DNA from: Terriglobia bacterium
GTDB lineage: Bacteria; Acidobacteriota; Terriglobia; Acidiferrales; UBA7541
Direction: 5' to 3'
DNA length: 64,000 nucleotides
Assembly (NCBI GenBank): GCA_020073485.1
Contig: JAIQFB010000009.1
Location: 91,418 to 155,417, forward strand
Shown here: positions 8,517 to 18,805 of the stretch, piece after piece
Layout: each line of letters opens with the position of its first letter
Numbering within the stretch: the stretch's first letter is position 1
Translations under genes and position numbers: made by a program
Notes under the pieces: model-generated
The model's database searches: none
What the model was told of the DNA's origin: nothing
What the model saw: only the letters and a program-made list of their open reading frames with translations

Positions 8517-10073
8517 TTGATTTTTGAGGAATTGAAAAACATCGAACGGCAGCCGGACGGCACCCCCGTTGCGGCCGAGGACCTCCTCCGGCTTCCGGTG
8601 TTCAAGGAAGCGTCGCCGCAATTCCTGAAGAAAAATCCGAATGCAACGATCTGGCGGCATTTCAAGCGCGGAGACATCGTGTGCCGCGAAGGCGAATTCG
8701 GCTCGACCGCGTTTTACATTCTGGAAGGGACGGCCAGCGTGCAACTGGCCAGCCCGATCGCGCACGTGAAGGCGCAGGGCGGGCCGAGCGGATTTTTCGG
8801 GCGGCTGACCAGCAAGCTCACCAGCCGGCTTGCGGCGCGGCAGGAAGATCGCCGGGAAGAGGAAGTGGACCGGCGCTCGATTCCCATCGACGCCCCGGTG
8901 GACCTTGCCTACGACCATCCCGTCGCCGAGCTTGGGCCGGGCGAACTATTCGGTGAAATGACGTGCATGAATTATTATCCGCGCTCGGCAACGGTGCGCG
9001 CGGAAACCGATTGCACCATGCTCGAATTGCTGCGCAACGTTCTCGACGTGCTGCAGAAAAGCAAAACGTTCCGGGCGCAGCTGGACGAGACCTACCGCAG
9101 GCGCGCGCTGGATTCTCATTTGCGCAACGTCCCTATTTTTCGCGGGCTGACGCAGGACTTCATTGACCACTTGCGAGACCGCGTGGAACTGCTGCGCTTC
9201 GCTCCCGGCCAAGTGATCTGCAAGCAAGGAGACGCCTCCGACAGTTTTTATCTGGTGCGGCTGGGCTTCGTGAAGGTCTCCGAGGGGTACCCGGGTGGAG
9301 AACTGGTGCTCGCGTATCTTTCCCGCGGCGATTACTTCGGCGAAATCGGATTGCTCGGAGGCGGAGGACGCACGGCGTCGTGCACGGCCCTGGACCACGT
9401 GGAGCTAGTGCGCATATCCGCGGAGGATTTCCGCGCCATGGTCCAGCAGTTTCCGGATGTGCGGCTGGGGCTGGAGAAGATCGCCGCGGAGCGCCAGGAG
9501 GCCAATCGCGAGAGGCTGCGAATGGTGCGCAGCGTGCCGCTGGAACGGTTTCTTTCGCAAGGATTGATGGAGGCACAGAGCCTGCTGGTTCTGGACCTGG
9601 AAAAATGCACGCGATGCGACGCGTGCGTGACCGCCTGCGCCGATTCGCACGACGGCGTGACGCGGCTGGTGCGTGAAGGGTTGCGTTTCGAGAATTTTCT
9701 AGTGGCCACGTCCTGCCGGCAGTGTCGCGATCCCTTGTGCATGGTCGGGTGCCCGGTGGGGGCGATCCGGCGGCGCAATTCGCTCGAGGTGATCATTGAG
9801 GACTGGTGCGTGGGCTGCTCGCTGTGCGCCAAGAATTGCCCGTACGGAAATATCAACGTGCATTCGTTCGCCGCGCAAGCCGACGATCACGAACATCCGG
9901 GACACAAAAAGGCTGTGGTGCAAAAGAAGGCGACGACCTGCGATCTCTGCACCGAGCAGGCGGAGCCGAGTTGCGTCTATGCGTGCCCGCATGACGCCGC
10001 GCATCGCGTCGAGCCGCGCGATTTCTTTGCCGGCACGCTGGGGCAACGAGTGGGCAGATCGGAAAGGCGCTAG
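8517..10073 (+). CDS. double cyclic-nucleotide-binding domain fused to a four-cluster ferredoxin
   Basis: 518 residues from a TTG at 8517, which has GGGAG nine bases upstream; TTG 8463 and GTG 8466 are alternatives in frame. The first cyclic-nucleotide domain (about 30-190) has a canonical phosphate-binding cassette, GELFGEM followed by YYPRSATVRA. It also carries an insertion of about 55 charged residues. The second domain (about 205-325) has GDYFGEIGLL and GRTAS. The C-terminal part has sixteen cysteines in four groups: CTRCDACVTAC, CRQCRDPLCMVGC, CVGCSLCAKNC and CDLCTEQAEPSCVYAC. This is the arrangement of the four-[4Fe-4S] electron-transfer subunits of formate dehydrogenases, hydrogenases and DMSO reductases. 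There is no signal peptide, so it should be cytoplasmic. A cytochrome-b-like membrane protein follows 29 bases downstream. Confidence 0.88.
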   Translation: MIFEELKNIERQPDGTPVAAEDLLRLPVFKEASPQFLKKNPNATIWRHFKRGDIVCREGEFGSTAFYILEGTASVQLASPIAHVKAQGGPSGFFGRLTSKLTSRLAARQEDRREEEVDRRSIPIDAPVDLAYDHPVAELGPGELFGEMTCMNYYPRSATVRAETDCTMLELLRNVLDVLQKSKTFRAQLDETYRRRALDSHLRNVPIFRGLTQDFIDHLRDRVELLRFAPGQVICKQGDASDSFYLVRLGFVKVSEGYPGGELVLAYLSRGDYFGEIGLLGGGGRTASCTALDHVELVRISAEDFRAMVQQFPDVRLGLEKIAAERQEANRERLRMVRSVPLERFLSQGLMEAQSLLVLDLEKCTRCDACVTACADSHDGVTRLVREGLRFENFLVATSCRQCRDPLCMVGCPVGAIRRRNSLEVIIEDWCVGCSLCAKNCPYGNINVHSFAAQADDHEHPGHKKAVVQKKATTCDLCTEQAEPSCVYACPHDAAHRVEPRDFFAGTLGQRVGRSERR

Positions 10074-10102
10074 CGTGGACGCGCGAGGCGAGAGAATCCA
10101 AC

Positions 10103-11002
10103 GTGCGCATTGATCATACGCATAAGGGGTGGCTGATTGCGTCGCTCGCGATGTTCGGCGTGTCGGCGCTGGTTTACGGAGTCAATCGGGGCGCTGCAAC
10201 CACGGGCGCATCGATGGGCGGCACGCAGCTGGGTTTAGAGTTTGGGGTGATCGGCTTCGCATTCATGATTTTCGCGGGGTTGCTGGGCGCGCGGAAGAAA
10301 GTTCCGGTGTGGCGCGTGGGCCGCGCGCAAACCTGGATGCGTGGGCATCTGTGGCTGGGCTTGCTGAGCCTGCCAATTCTCCTGCTTCACTCCGGGTTCC
10401 GCTACGGACACGGATTGACGGCCGTGCTGATGACGCTGCTTATCTTTGTGGTCGCGAGCGGAATTTTTGGCGCGGCGCTGCAGCATTACATGCCGCGAGT
10501 GATGACGCGCGAAGTGACCATGGAAACGATTTACGAAGAAATCGGGCACGTGCGCGCGCAACTGCTGGAGGAAGCGGAGGAATTGATCGCCAACGCCACG
10601 GCGGTTCCGGAAAAAGCCGCGGCCGGCGGGGCCGCGGATTCGACAGCTCCCCCCGCTGCGCCCGTTGCCGCCAGCGTTGCCGCTCCGGAGGAAGCTGCGC
10701 CCCTTCGCAATTTTTTCGACAAGGAAATGAAACCGTTTCTGGAAAAGCCTGGGGCGCGCGGGAGCGCGCTGGGGGATGCGGCGCAGGCGCGCAGCGCATT
10801 CGTGCAATTGCGCACGCTGGTGCCGCCCGCGCTGCACGGCGCGATTGACGACCTGGAAAATATTTGCGAAGAGGAGCGGCAGCTTACGCTTCAGAGCCGG
10901 CTGCACCTGTGGCTGCATGGATGGCTGCTGCTGCATATCCCTGTTTCCATGGCGCTGCTGTTGTTGGGCGCCGTGCATGCGTTTATGGCATTGCGATACT
11001 AG
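10103..11002 (+). CDS. cytochrome-b-like integral membrane protein
   Basis: 299 residues from a GTG start. Four hydrophobic spans lie at about 9-26, 43-63, 82-99 and 105-128, and a fifth at 271-297. Between spans four and five is a polar segment of about 130 residues with an Ala/Pro-rich linker. Histidines in or beside the helices (82, 96, 103, 128, 268, 272, 278, 292) could ligate two or more b haems. I infer a membrane subunit that connects the cytoplasmic ferredoxin fusion on one side to c-type haems on the other, possibly through the quinone pool. I do not recognise a named family. The gene lies between the ferredoxin fusion (29 bases) and the decahaem cytochrome (12 bases), so the three are almost certainly one operon. 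Confidence 0.7.
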   Translation: MRIDHTHKGWLIASLAMFGVSALVYGVNRGAATTGASMGGTQLGLEFGVIGFAFMIFAGLLGARKKVPVWRVGRAQTWMRGHLWLGLLSLPILLLHSGFRYGHGLTAVLMTLLIFVVASGIFGAALQHYMPRVMTREVTMETIYEEIGHVRAQLLEEAEELIANATAVPEKAAAGGAADSTAPPAAPVAASVAAPEEAAPLRNFFDKEMKPFLEKPGARGSALGDAAQARSAFVQLRTLVPPALHGAIDDLENICEEERQLTLQSRLHLWLHGWLLLHIPVSMALLLLGAVHAFMALRY

Positions 11003-11014
11003 GACACAAATCAA

Positions 11015-12379
11015 GTGCCGCGAACACGCACAACCAAAAAACTCGCGCAGCGGATTGACCTGGAATATTTTAAGCGGCCGGGTCCGCTGCGCCGCTGGGC
11101 GTTTCGGCTGTCGGTCGGATTGCCCGCGCTCGCTCTGGTGTGGCTCGCGTGGCACGGCGTACGCGGCGACCGGCGCGTCTATTCGGCGGGCGCGCTTTCT
11201 TCCTCACACGCCGTGCTGACGCGGCAGTGCGCCGCGTGCCACGTCACGCAAGCCGGATTCTTTAGTGAGAAAGTTGCCGACCAGAAGTGCCTGGCCTGTC
11301 ACGACGGCGCCATTCATCAGGCGGCGCAGAAGTTTACGCCTTCCTGCGCTTCCTGCCACGCGGATCATCGGGGAACGATTCGCCTGGCGGCCACGAGCGA
11401 TGCGGATTGCACGCAGTGCCATGCGAGTCTGACCACGCGCAGGGGCACGACCGCTTTCGCGCGGAATATCGATGGCTTTGAGAGCAATCATCCGGAATTC
11501 GCCGCGCTTCGCGGCGGGAGCGGTGATCCGGGAACCATTCAGCTCAATCACTACCGGCACCTTCAGCCGAATCTGCTTGGGCCAAATGGCAGCCGTGTGC
11601 AGATGGTTTGCACGGATTGCCACCGATCCGCGGCGGATGCGAGTGCGCCGTGGACTTACGGAGACGGCACGGGAGCAACCACCGAAGAGAAAAATTCAGC
11701 GACGCCTGGCGCGAAATCCACAATGCCCATCGGTGTTTCCCCGCGCGCCTATATGGCTCCGGCGACGTATGCGCGCACCTGCGCCGCGTGCCATTCGCTG
11801 CAATTCGACAAGCGTGTTCCCGATGCAGTGCCGCACGACACGCCGGAAAAGATACATCCATTCATCGTGGCCAAGCTGCAGGCATACATCGCCGCGCATC
11901 CCGCGGACTTGCGCGTGCCGCGCGATCCCAGCCGCGACCTGCCGGAGCAGCCGATTCCGGCGGATTACCGTTTGCTGACGCCGCAGCAATGGGTGGGTGA
12001 ACGCACGGTCGAGGCGGAGCAGCTCTTGTGGCGCAAGACCTGCAAGCAGTGCCACACGCTGATTTTTGAGGGAGACGCCGCGCTGCCGAAAATCGCGCCG
12101 TCAAACATCACTGCGCGCTACATGCCGCACGCACGGTTCGATCATTCGAAGCACGGTCTGGTATCTTGCGAAAGCTGCCACGCCGCCGCGCTCACCAGCC
12201 AGCAAAGCTCCGATGTGCTGCTGCCGGGGATCGCGACGTGCCGCTCCTGCCATCACTCCGGCGCCGAAGCCGCCGAATCGCGCTGCTTCGAGTGCCACAC
12301 GTATCACGATCCCGCACAGCGCAAGCCCGCGCACAGTAATTTTTCGGTTGCGAATTTGTTTGGCAGTTCTACAAATTGA
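11015..12379 (+). CDS. membrane-anchored decahaem cytochrome c
   Basis: 454 residues from a GTG start. An N-terminal transmembrane anchor (about 29-47) is followed by ten CxxCH motifs at about residues 72, 92, 111, 132, 199, 256, 343, 385, 409 and 424. The four N-terminal motifs with spacing of about 20 residues (CAACH, CLACH, CASCH, CTQCH) resemble cytochrome c7/c3 modules. Many extra histidines (for example HADHRG, HSKHG) could be distal ligands. Its likely job is to take electrons from the membrane subunit encoded just upstream and pass them through the periplasm. The next gene, on the opposite strand, encodes another decahaem protein, so the two probably exchange electrons. Confidence 0.88.
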   Translation: MPRTRTTKKLAQRIDLEYFKRPGPLRRWAFRLSVGLPALALVWLAWHGVRGDRRVYSAGALSSSHAVLTRQCAACHVTQAGFFSEKVADQKCLACHDGAIHQAAQKFTPSCASCHADHRGTIRLAATSDADCTQCHASLTTRRGTTAFARNIDGFESNHPEFAALRGGSGDPGTIQLNHYRHLQPNLLGPNGSRVQMVCTDCHRSAADASAPWTYGDGTGATTEEKNSATPGAKSTMPIGVSPRAYMAPATYARTCAACHSLQFDKRVPDAVPHDTPEKIHPFIVAKLQAYIAAHPADLRVPRDPSRDLPEQPIPADYRLLTPQQWVGERTVEAEQLLWRKTCKQCHTLIFEGDAALPKIAPSNITARYMPHARFDHSKHGLVSCESCHAAALTSQQSSDVLLPGIATCRSCHHSGAEAAESRCFECHTYHDPAQRKPAHSNFSVANLFGSSTN

Positions 12380-12656
12380 TTTAAGGTCGGGACAAACCTC
12401 CAAACCCACGAACATGCAAGTTTCGCAGTGGAGCATCATAACCCCCTGGTCAGCAGAGTCTGTGCGAAGACTGCATCCGCGGTGCGCCAGCGGCTAAAGC
12501 CGCGTCGATTTTGCACGCTTCACGGCAGAGCTGAAGCCGTGCCCCACAAAGATTTCGCGGCTCTCAAGCTGACTTTGAAAACACCGGTCACAGCTTGTTC
12601 GTATCGCCTTGCCTATGGCTGTAGCCACTCTTCAGAGGCGGGTGGTTTTCCGGCTG
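12380..12656. repeat. convergent gap with two CTGAAG-type hairpins
   Basis: There is no gene in this 277-base gap between convergent cytochrome genes. At about 12490-12505 lies GCGGCTAAAGCCGC, a stem of six pairs with a two-base loop. At about 12521-12543 CACGGC pairs with GCCGTG around AGAGCTGAA. Both belong to the same loose family as the hairpins near 3272, 19800 and 40372, and their position suits a two-way terminator. Confidence 0.55.
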
Positions 12657-15600
12657 TTAATGAAGTAGAGAGCCAATGCGGTTGGCTAACGACTGGATCG
12701 GAGATTCTCCTGTAGTCACGGGCCGGGACGGGCCGGGCGGCGCATCCGTGACGGTGTAGAGCTTGCCGTCGCGCAGGTATAACTTTTCGGCTTCGGCACG
12801 ATTGAAGGGGCGGGCGCCGCGGCGGCCGAAGACAGCGAGTTGGTTTCCGCTTTCGTCGACGGCGCGGTCGCGGTCGATTCCGCGCGAGACCGCGAGTGCA
12901 GGGCCGGCCGTGCGGTAGGTCGCGATAAGCTTGGGCGTGGGGCGAGGGCTGAATCCGTAGGATTCGTGCGAATCTTCCGGCGAAATGACTTGCAGGATGC
13001 GCAAGCCGTTGCGGCCGTCGGCGACGTAGGCGAAGACGCTGGCATCGACGGCGCCGATTTTGACGTCGTTCACATCATTTAATTGGCCGTCTGCCGTGAA
13101 TGTTTGATCGATGCGGGGATGCTCGGGTTGCCCAACGTTGATTAGCGCGATTCCATTCTTGCCGGCGGAAACGTAGGCGTAGGTGCGCGACACGGTGACG
13201 TTGCGCGCGTCGCCGACCAGAACGGATGCGCCGGGCACCACGCGGGGATGCGCAAGATCGGTTGCGTCGAGGACTTTCAGTCCCTGGCGATCGGCCACGA
13301 ACGCGTAGCGGAATTGCACGGCCACGCCCGTGGGGTCCACGAGATCGGGCGCGCCGATTTCCGCGGTGATGCGGGGCGCGAGCGGATTATCGAGATCCAC
13401 AACCACCAGGCCGCGGTCGCACAAGATGTAGGCGTAGGTTCCTGCAATCGTGATCCGGCGCGCGCCGTCTAGAATTCCGCCTGGGTTAAACGTAGCCGCG
13501 CGGCCGATGAAATTATTTTGTGGGTTGCCGTCCAGCAGCGTGCCGACGCCCGGATTTTTCCCTTTCAAATCCGGATTGCCAACGACGATCAGCCCTTCGA
13601 CTTTGTCCGTGACGTAAAGGAACCCGTACATCAGGTGGATTTTTTGTTCCTCATTGGCGGGATCATGGGTACGTAGTGGATCGACGCCCAGCGTCGTGGG
13701 GGTTGCGACGGCTGTTGCGTACTTCGTCTTGACATAGAGGCGCTGGCCGAGAGGAGAAACCGGCGCGGTGACCATGCGCTCGGAGAAGCCCTTGTTGTCG
13801 ATGTTGGCGACGTCGAAGACGCGGAAGCCTGCTGGGCCCATTGCCGCGTAGGCGTACTCACCGCGCAGTTGGATATCCAGAACATTCCCGTCGTGGCGAT
13901 ACGCGGTGGTGAGTTCGCGCTTTTGCTCGACGTGCTTGCGGAAATCGTCGGGGTAGGCCATGCGCTGCAAATCGCTTCCGATGATGGCCTCGGGTTCGTC
14001 GTGCTCGGCGGTGACCACGGCTTCAAATCCCTTGCTGCCCGCGGCGACGTAAACGTATCGCCCCATGAAGTTGAGAAAATTCGTGCCCTGCAGCAGGAGC
14101 ATGGACATCCAGGCGTTGTTGTCGCGGGCGGCGGAGACGTGGCAATCAGTGCACGTCTTGGTCTCTCGCGCGCGTACGGTGTGCGGCACAAATGTCGAGA
14201 ACGCCTGGCCGCTGAAGCCTTCGGCGGAAACCGTCTGCTGCGTGTTGTAGAGCCACTCGCGGTTGGCGTTTTGCGAGCTTACGAGAATCGCGCAAGAAGA
14301 ACGCGCTGGAGCGATGCGATGTCCGGTGACCGTGCCATCGACGGCAAGCATGTAGCCGTCGTCGCGCAGCACCTGGAAATTGTAGGAGGTGTAGTTGCGC
14401 GTGGTGAGGCCTTCGTTGTGCAGCATGGGGCGCTTCTGGTCGGCGGTCATGGAGAGATGACAGCCGAAACAATTCGGCGTCCACGATGTGTGGCATGCGT
14501 AGCATGTCATGCTGCTGTTGGGGTGCGCGAGCTGCGATTCGTCCCTGGGCACGTCGCCCCAGGTGACGCCGTTGGTGTGCAACGTTTTTGCCAGGCGCGA
14601 TTTTTCGTTGTAATGCGGATTGCCCGGCGTGATCGAATCGAGGGTCTGGACCACTTCCCATTCGAGGCGCTGGTCCATCATCGAACGCTGATAGAGTTTG
14701 CCGGCGCGCCACTCGAAGCGGCGTTCGAGCCACGGCGTGCGCAGCGCCTCGAGATGCGTGCCGCCAAGCGGAGCGGCTGGACCTGAGGTGACAAGCGTCG
14801 CGCGCCGCGCAATGGTGCCGTGGCAATCGACGCAATCGAGTTCAATCGCGGCGCGCGGCTCGGCATAAAGTTTTCCGCCGCCGTGGCTGTCCTGCTCAAG
14901 ATGGCAATCCACGCACTGCATTCCTTTTTCCAGGTGGATGTCGGCAAGGTGCGCGGCCTTGTCAAATTTCTTCGAGTCATCGGCCGCGACGGTTGCGCCC
15001 TTTTCGTCCAGCAACCGACCCTCGCGGTCGCGTGCGTACACGGCGCGGAAGAGCCAGCCGTGGCTGTGGAAGTCGGCAAACTGCGTGTCCTTCAGATTCT
15101 TGTTAAATTCCGGGCTCCCGGTTTCCGTGAGAAATTTCAAGTCGGACCAAAGCCCGCGAGGCGCCGCGCCTTCGGGGTTGCGCTCGGACACGTGGAATTT
15201 TTCTTCTTCGGTCGGATTATGCTGCTGCTTCGGGTACATCGCGTCGCCATCGGATTCGTTGTCCCACCAGGTGTAGCCAAAATAGGTGGTCATCATGTTC
15301 GTGCCGGGATGTATGTGGCAAACCATGCACTGGCTGGATGGAATCGAGCGCGTGAATATGTGGCGGATCGGATGGCCCGGCTCGTCGTGCGGGATGGTCG
15401 GATCCTTCGATGCGCTGAATCCACGATTTCCGAAGGTCGCGTATTGCGCGGAATGCGCGGCGGAGCGATCGTTGGCGTAAACCACGTGGCAGGCGGTGCA
15501 GCCGCTGGCGCGGTAATCGCCGGGCTGGTCGTTTGTGCCGGGAAACGAAAGCAGCGGATCGAGCAGGCGCGTTTTTTGCAGGCCGAGGAAAACCGGGTCG

Positions 15601-16478
15601 GTGCGAAGCTGAGTGCCGAAGCCGCGATTGCTGAGTTTGTCGCCGGGCTTGCCGGCATCGTCCACGCGCAAGGGTTCGCCGACTTCGCCTTTCGGGCCGC
15701 CGCCGCGCTCGAAAACGCGAAGCACGTTGCCCGGCTGGGAAATTTCCCAGCGCTCGAGCGGGGTGATTTCGGGCAGCACGCCCTTGTTGCGGGTTTCTTC
15801 GGCGCTCGGCGGCGGAATGGTGCGAACGGTTTGCGGCGTGCCGTCGTGCGCGTAATTCTCTCCGAAACGCGCATCCTTGCGGGGATAGGCGCCGTTGTTA
15901 TAGAGCGCCGCGCCCCAGAGCATTCCTCCCGTGGTCATCATGCTGGTGGAAACGTTGCGGACTTCCGAAGCGTGGCATCCGGCGCTGCCGCATGTTTCCG
16001 AGGCGATGCGCAGATCGCCCGGATTGACGAACCGCACATACTCGGGACTTTCCTTCAACCATTGCGTGTAGAGACGCTCAGGATTCGCCGAATGATTCGC
16101 GAGTTCGGAATCGCGCGGTTGCGGATGCGCTTTCTGTTTTGTCCGATTGTATTCGGGCGAACCGGCAGCGACGGCTGATGTGATGCGGACATCGGCGTTT
16201 CCGCCGTGGCAATCCGTGCAGCCGAGGCGCACATTTCCAGTCGCGTGCATGGTGGGTTCATCGGTCGCGGTGTGGCAGGAGATGCATCCGGCGCTTTTGC
16301 GGTCGGCTTCGGCCTGCGGCTGCGTCATCAGACTGGCGTTCGGGTTTGGTCCTGAATCTTGATCGGCTGCGCGTAACGCCGCAGAGGGCATCCGCGCGGA
16401 CAGGACGGCCAGCAGCAAGCTTGCTGCGAGGGTGCTCGCGGAAAATACACGCCACCGGGAATTTGCGTTGTACTTCAA
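12657..16478 (-). CDS. decahaem cytochrome c fused to a beta-propeller-like domain
   Basis: 1273 residues from a TTG start that overlaps the TGA of the upstream barrel gene (TTGA, 16475-16478). A signal peptide occupies about 11-38. Nine CxxCH motifs occur at about 65, 87, 327, 384, 522, 549, 659, 670 and 776, and one CGSAGCH at 163 brings the likely total to ten haems. From about 805 to 1190 the protein has repeated YAYV/YVAAG/LRVFDV-type units ([71 protein letters not shown]). These resemble the LVIVD repeats that build beta-propellers. I infer a large periplasmic or surface-exposed cytochrome that works with the outer-membrane barrel made from the same transcript. No catalytic site for a specific reductase is evident. 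Confidence 0.88.
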   Translation of the reverse strand: MKYNANSRWRVFSASTLAASLLLAVLSARMPSAALRAADQDSGPNPNASLMTQPQAEADRKSAGCISCHTATDEPTMHATGNVRLGCTDCHGGNADVRITSAVAAGSPEYNRTKQKAHPQPRDSELANHSANPERLYTQWLKESPEYVRFVNPGDLRIASETCGSAGCHASEVRNVSTSMMTTGGMLWGAALYNNGAYPRKDARFGENYAHDGTPQTVRTIPPPSAEETRNKGVLPEITPLERWEISQPGNVLRVFERGGGPKGEVGEPLRVDDAGKPGDKLSNRGFGTQLRTDPVFLGLQKTRLLDPLLSFPGTNDQPGDYRASGCTACHVVYANDRSAAHSAQYATFGNRGFSASKDPTIPHDEPGHPIRHIFTRSIPSSQCMVCHIHPGTNMMTTYFGYTWWDNESDGDAMYPKQQHNPTEEEKFHVSERNPEGAAPRGLWSDLKFLTETGSPEFNKNLKDTQFADFHSHGWLFRAVYARDREGRLLDEKGATVAADDSKKFDKAAHLADIHLEKGMQCVDCHLEQDSHGGGKLYAEPRAAIELDCVDCHGTIARRATLVTSGPAAPLGGTHLEALRTPWLERRFEWRAGKLYQRSMMDQRLEWEVVQTLDSITPGNPHYNEKSRLAKTLHTNGVTWGDVPRDESQLAHPNSSMTCYACHTSWTPNCFGCHLSMTADQKRPMLHNEGLTTRNYTSYNFQVLRDDGYMLAVDGTVTGHRIAPARSSCAILVSSQNANREWLYNTQQTVSAEGFSGQAFSTFVPHTVRARETKTCTDCHVSAARDNNAWMSMLLLQGTNFLNFMGRYVYVAAGSKGFEAVVTAEHDEPEAIIGSDLQRMAYPDDFRKHVEQKRELTTAYRHDGNVLDIQLRGEYAYAAMGPAGFRVFDVANIDNKGFSERMVTAPVSPLGQRLYVKTKYATAVATPTTLGVDPLRTHDPANEEQKIHLMYGFLYVTDKVEGLIVVGNPDLKGKNPGVGTLLDGNPQNNFIGRAATFNPGGILDGARRITIAGTYAYILCDRGLVVVDLDNPLAPRITAEIGAPDLVDPTGVAVQFRYAFVADRQGLKVLDATDLAHPRVVPGASVLVGDARNVTVSRTYAYVSAGKNGIALINVGQPEHPRIDQTFTADGQLNDVNDVKIGAVDASVFAYVADGRNGLRILQVISPEDSHESYGFSPRPTPKLIATYRTAGPALAVSRGIDRDRAVDESGNQLAVFGRRGARPFNRAEAEKLYLRDGKLYTVTDAPPGPSRPVTTGESPIQSLANRIGSLLH

Positions 16479-18805
16479 AATTGAAATCTCACGTTCGCAA
16501 ACATCGAGAACTGCGTTTTTCCTGAAAAAATATCGCGAAAGCCCTGCCCGGGCGATAGGGCCGAAGCGCCGCCTGTAATCGACATGTTTTCGGACAGGGG
16601 AGGCCGGTACCGGAAGCCGAGACTGTAGTCCACGCCAATCGTGTTGCGGATCGGCGATTCAAACAGCAGCAATGAGATGGGAGCGGTGCGCTCAAAGCGC
16701 AGGTAATTCACATTCGCGAAACTTGTCAGCTTCGGCGTCAGATCGAAATCCGCTCCCGCGTTCAGAACAAAAATTCCGGGATTGACGAAATTCGCCTGGC
16801 CTTCCGTTTTGTCGGTGCGCATGCTGGGCAGCAGGCTATCGGGAGAGGTGAGCGCGACGCCGGTCCCTGTGAGGCGAATTCCTTCGCGATTCCAGAAACT
16901 GAAGATGCCGCCGGCAAATGCGGGATCGTCCACGATGGAATCGAATCCGGTGGCGCGGCCATCGCGGGGATTGGCGTCGCCGGATGCGAAGAACGCGGAG
17001 ACCTTGTAGCGCGCCCAGTCCCTGTCGATGGAAACTTCGGCGGCGGCCATCTGCGCGTTGATGGTCACCGGGCGGCCGACGATGGGATTGAGGCTGTCGG
17101 TGCCCAGCGCTTCGTAAAATGCGTGATTCACATTGATGGGGCCGAAATGGCCATTTCCCGCCCAGCCGATGTACGCCGCGCGGACTTCATGCGGCTGAAA
17201 AACGCCGATGGGCGCGGGGCGGGCGAGGAATCCGTTGTCATCGTAGTGAATGCCGGGGTCGTCCTTGTTGTAGTGGATGCTGAATTCAGTGGTGTAGCCG
17301 GACTTGATGAAATCCTGCATATAGAGATTCGCGACGATCACCTGCTGGTGGCGCAACGCGAAGGAGTTGAGGCCGCTGTTAGTGTTTTTCTCCAGCAGGT
17401 TGAAATAGGCGGCGTTGTACTCCCATCGGTCGGAATGAAGATTTCCGAACAGGCGCACGCCGGGCTGTTCATCGACAAAAATAAACCCGCGAAAATCGCT
17501 GGAAAATTCCTGGATCCCGGCGCGAACCGAGAGGAAATCGTAATTCGGACTCAAATCGCGAATCTTATATTCGACAAACGCCTCTTGAAGCCCGGCGTGC
17601 GCGTCCAGGCGAGTCGTGCCGCTGGCCGCGTCGATATTGACGATGCCAAGTTCCCGCACATTCAAATAATTTACGTTCACCGCGGGGGTGATGCGGACGC
17701 GCCAGTCGACGGGGCGGAAGGAGGCGTCTCCGTGAAAGAGATCGAAAGAAAACCGGAACGTCTGGTCGAGTGCGAACTGCTCTCCCCTGCCGAAAAAGTC
17801 GGGGCTGCCGGGCTGCGCGGAACTGATGTTGCTTGTCGCTGGGACGCGCCGCTCTTCGACGGACGTACCAGCGGTTGCCGTGATATTCAGAAACGTTTGC
17901 CGGCCGAATATGGGTTCGTCGCCTTTGAGGCGGTTACGATTGAAAGGGTCCCACCAGTGACTCGCGCGCACGTACGGATATTCGCCGCTGCGCCCGTAGC
18001 GATTCCAGTCCGGCATGGCGACGTTCCAGCGGTCCGGCATGGGCAAGAACACTTCCCGGGCGGGGGGAAGAATTTCCGGTGCGGCGATTCCCTGCCCGTA
18101 TTCCGCGTCGGGACGCCGAAGCAGTTCCCGATAAGAGGCTGCCGCAGGACCGGATTCGACGGCGGGGGCCGGAGGGCCAAGTTCGGGCAAGCGCGGAAGG
18201 CGCGAAGCAGGTGCGGCAGCGAACGTCGAAGGCGCAAGAATCAGTTCGATGGTCACGACGTCGCCGGCATCGAGGCGCAAATCATCGCGCGTCATCTTCT
18301 CGAAACCGTCACTCTGCACGAGCAGCAGATACGTGCCCGGATCGAGATCGGTGACGCGAAACACGCCTTCGGCATCGGCGGAAATTGTTCGCGTGGCGCC
18401 GGTGGCGCGATTGGTAAGGGCGATCAGGGCTCCGGCAACTCCGCGCGAGAAAGCGTCTCGTATGATTCCCTGCAGCGCCGCTGTTTTTATTTGCGATTGC
18501 CGGGGAATTCTTTGCTCCAGCTGGGTCGGAAACGACTGAGGCGGAAAGGCGGATGCAGGAATTGCCGAGCGCAATGCTGAAATCCGGGCTGAGGCGTGCG
18601 TGTATGAGGATCTTGTCGCCCGGCGCGGATGCGAACGATGCGCCTGAGCGCGAATGCGATGGCGCCGCGTCACGATCGCCGCGTGCCGCTTTCGCGCAGA
18701 AGCGCCGCGGACCGATGCCGCCGCGGGCAGCGCGCCGGCCGTCAACGCGCACACCAGCAAGAGACTCGTGCATAGCCTGCGGATGAATTCGGATGCGTTG
18801 TGCAT
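16475..18805 (-). CDS. outer-membrane beta-barrel with N-terminal carboxypeptidase-regulatory-like domain
   Basis: 776 residues from the ATG at 18805; a TTG at 18841 is a weaker alternative. A signal peptide ([20 protein letters not shown]) is followed by about 60 residues very rich in Arg, His, Ser and Ala. A carboxypeptidase-regulatory-like fold lies at about 110-195 ([40 protein letters not shown]). The remaining 500 residues have alternating aromatic/hydrophobic strands and end in FANVRFQF, the terminal-Phe signal for barrel insertion. There is no evident TonB plug. It is translationally coupled to the giant decahaem protein, which is the layout of porin-cytochrome conduits such as those used for extracellular electron transfer. 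Its role as a conduit sheath is an inference. Confidence 0.8.
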   Translation of the reverse strand: MHNASEFIRRLCTSLLLVCALTAGALPAAASVRGASARKRHAAIVTRRHRIRAQAHRSHPRRATRSSYTHASARISALRSAIPASAFPPQSFPTQLEQRIPRQSQIKTAALQGIIRDAFSRGVAGALIALTNRATGATRTISADAEGVFRVTDLDPGTYLLLVQSDGFEKMTRDDLRLDAGDVVTIELILAPSTFAAAPASRLPRLPELGPPAPAVESGPAAASYRELLRRPDAEYGQGIAAPEILPPAREVFLPMPDRWNVAMPDWNRYGRSGEYPYVRASHWWDPFNRNRLKGDEPIFGRQTFLNITATAGTSVEERRVPATSNISSAQPGSPDFFGRGEQFALDQTFRFSFDLFHGDASFRPVDWRVRITPAVNVNYLNVRELGIVNIDAASGTTRLDAHAGLQEAFVEYKIRDLSPNYDFLSVRAGIQEFSSDFRGFIFVDEQPGVRLFGNLHSDRWEYNAAYFNLLEKNTNSGLNSFALRHQQVIVANLYMQDFIKSGYTTEFSIHYNKDDPGIHYDDNGFLARPAPIGVFQPHEVRAAYIGWAGNGHFGPINVNHAFYEALGTDSLNPIVGRPVTINAQMAAAEVSIDRDWARYKVSAFFASGDANPRDGRATGFDSIVDDPAFAGGIFSFWNREGIRLTGTGVALTSPDSLLPSMRTDKTEGQANFVNPGIFVLNAGADFDLTPKLTSFANVNYLRFERTAPISLLLFESPIRNTIGVDYSLGFRYRPPLSENMSITGGASALSPGQGFRDIFSGKTQFSMFANVRFQF

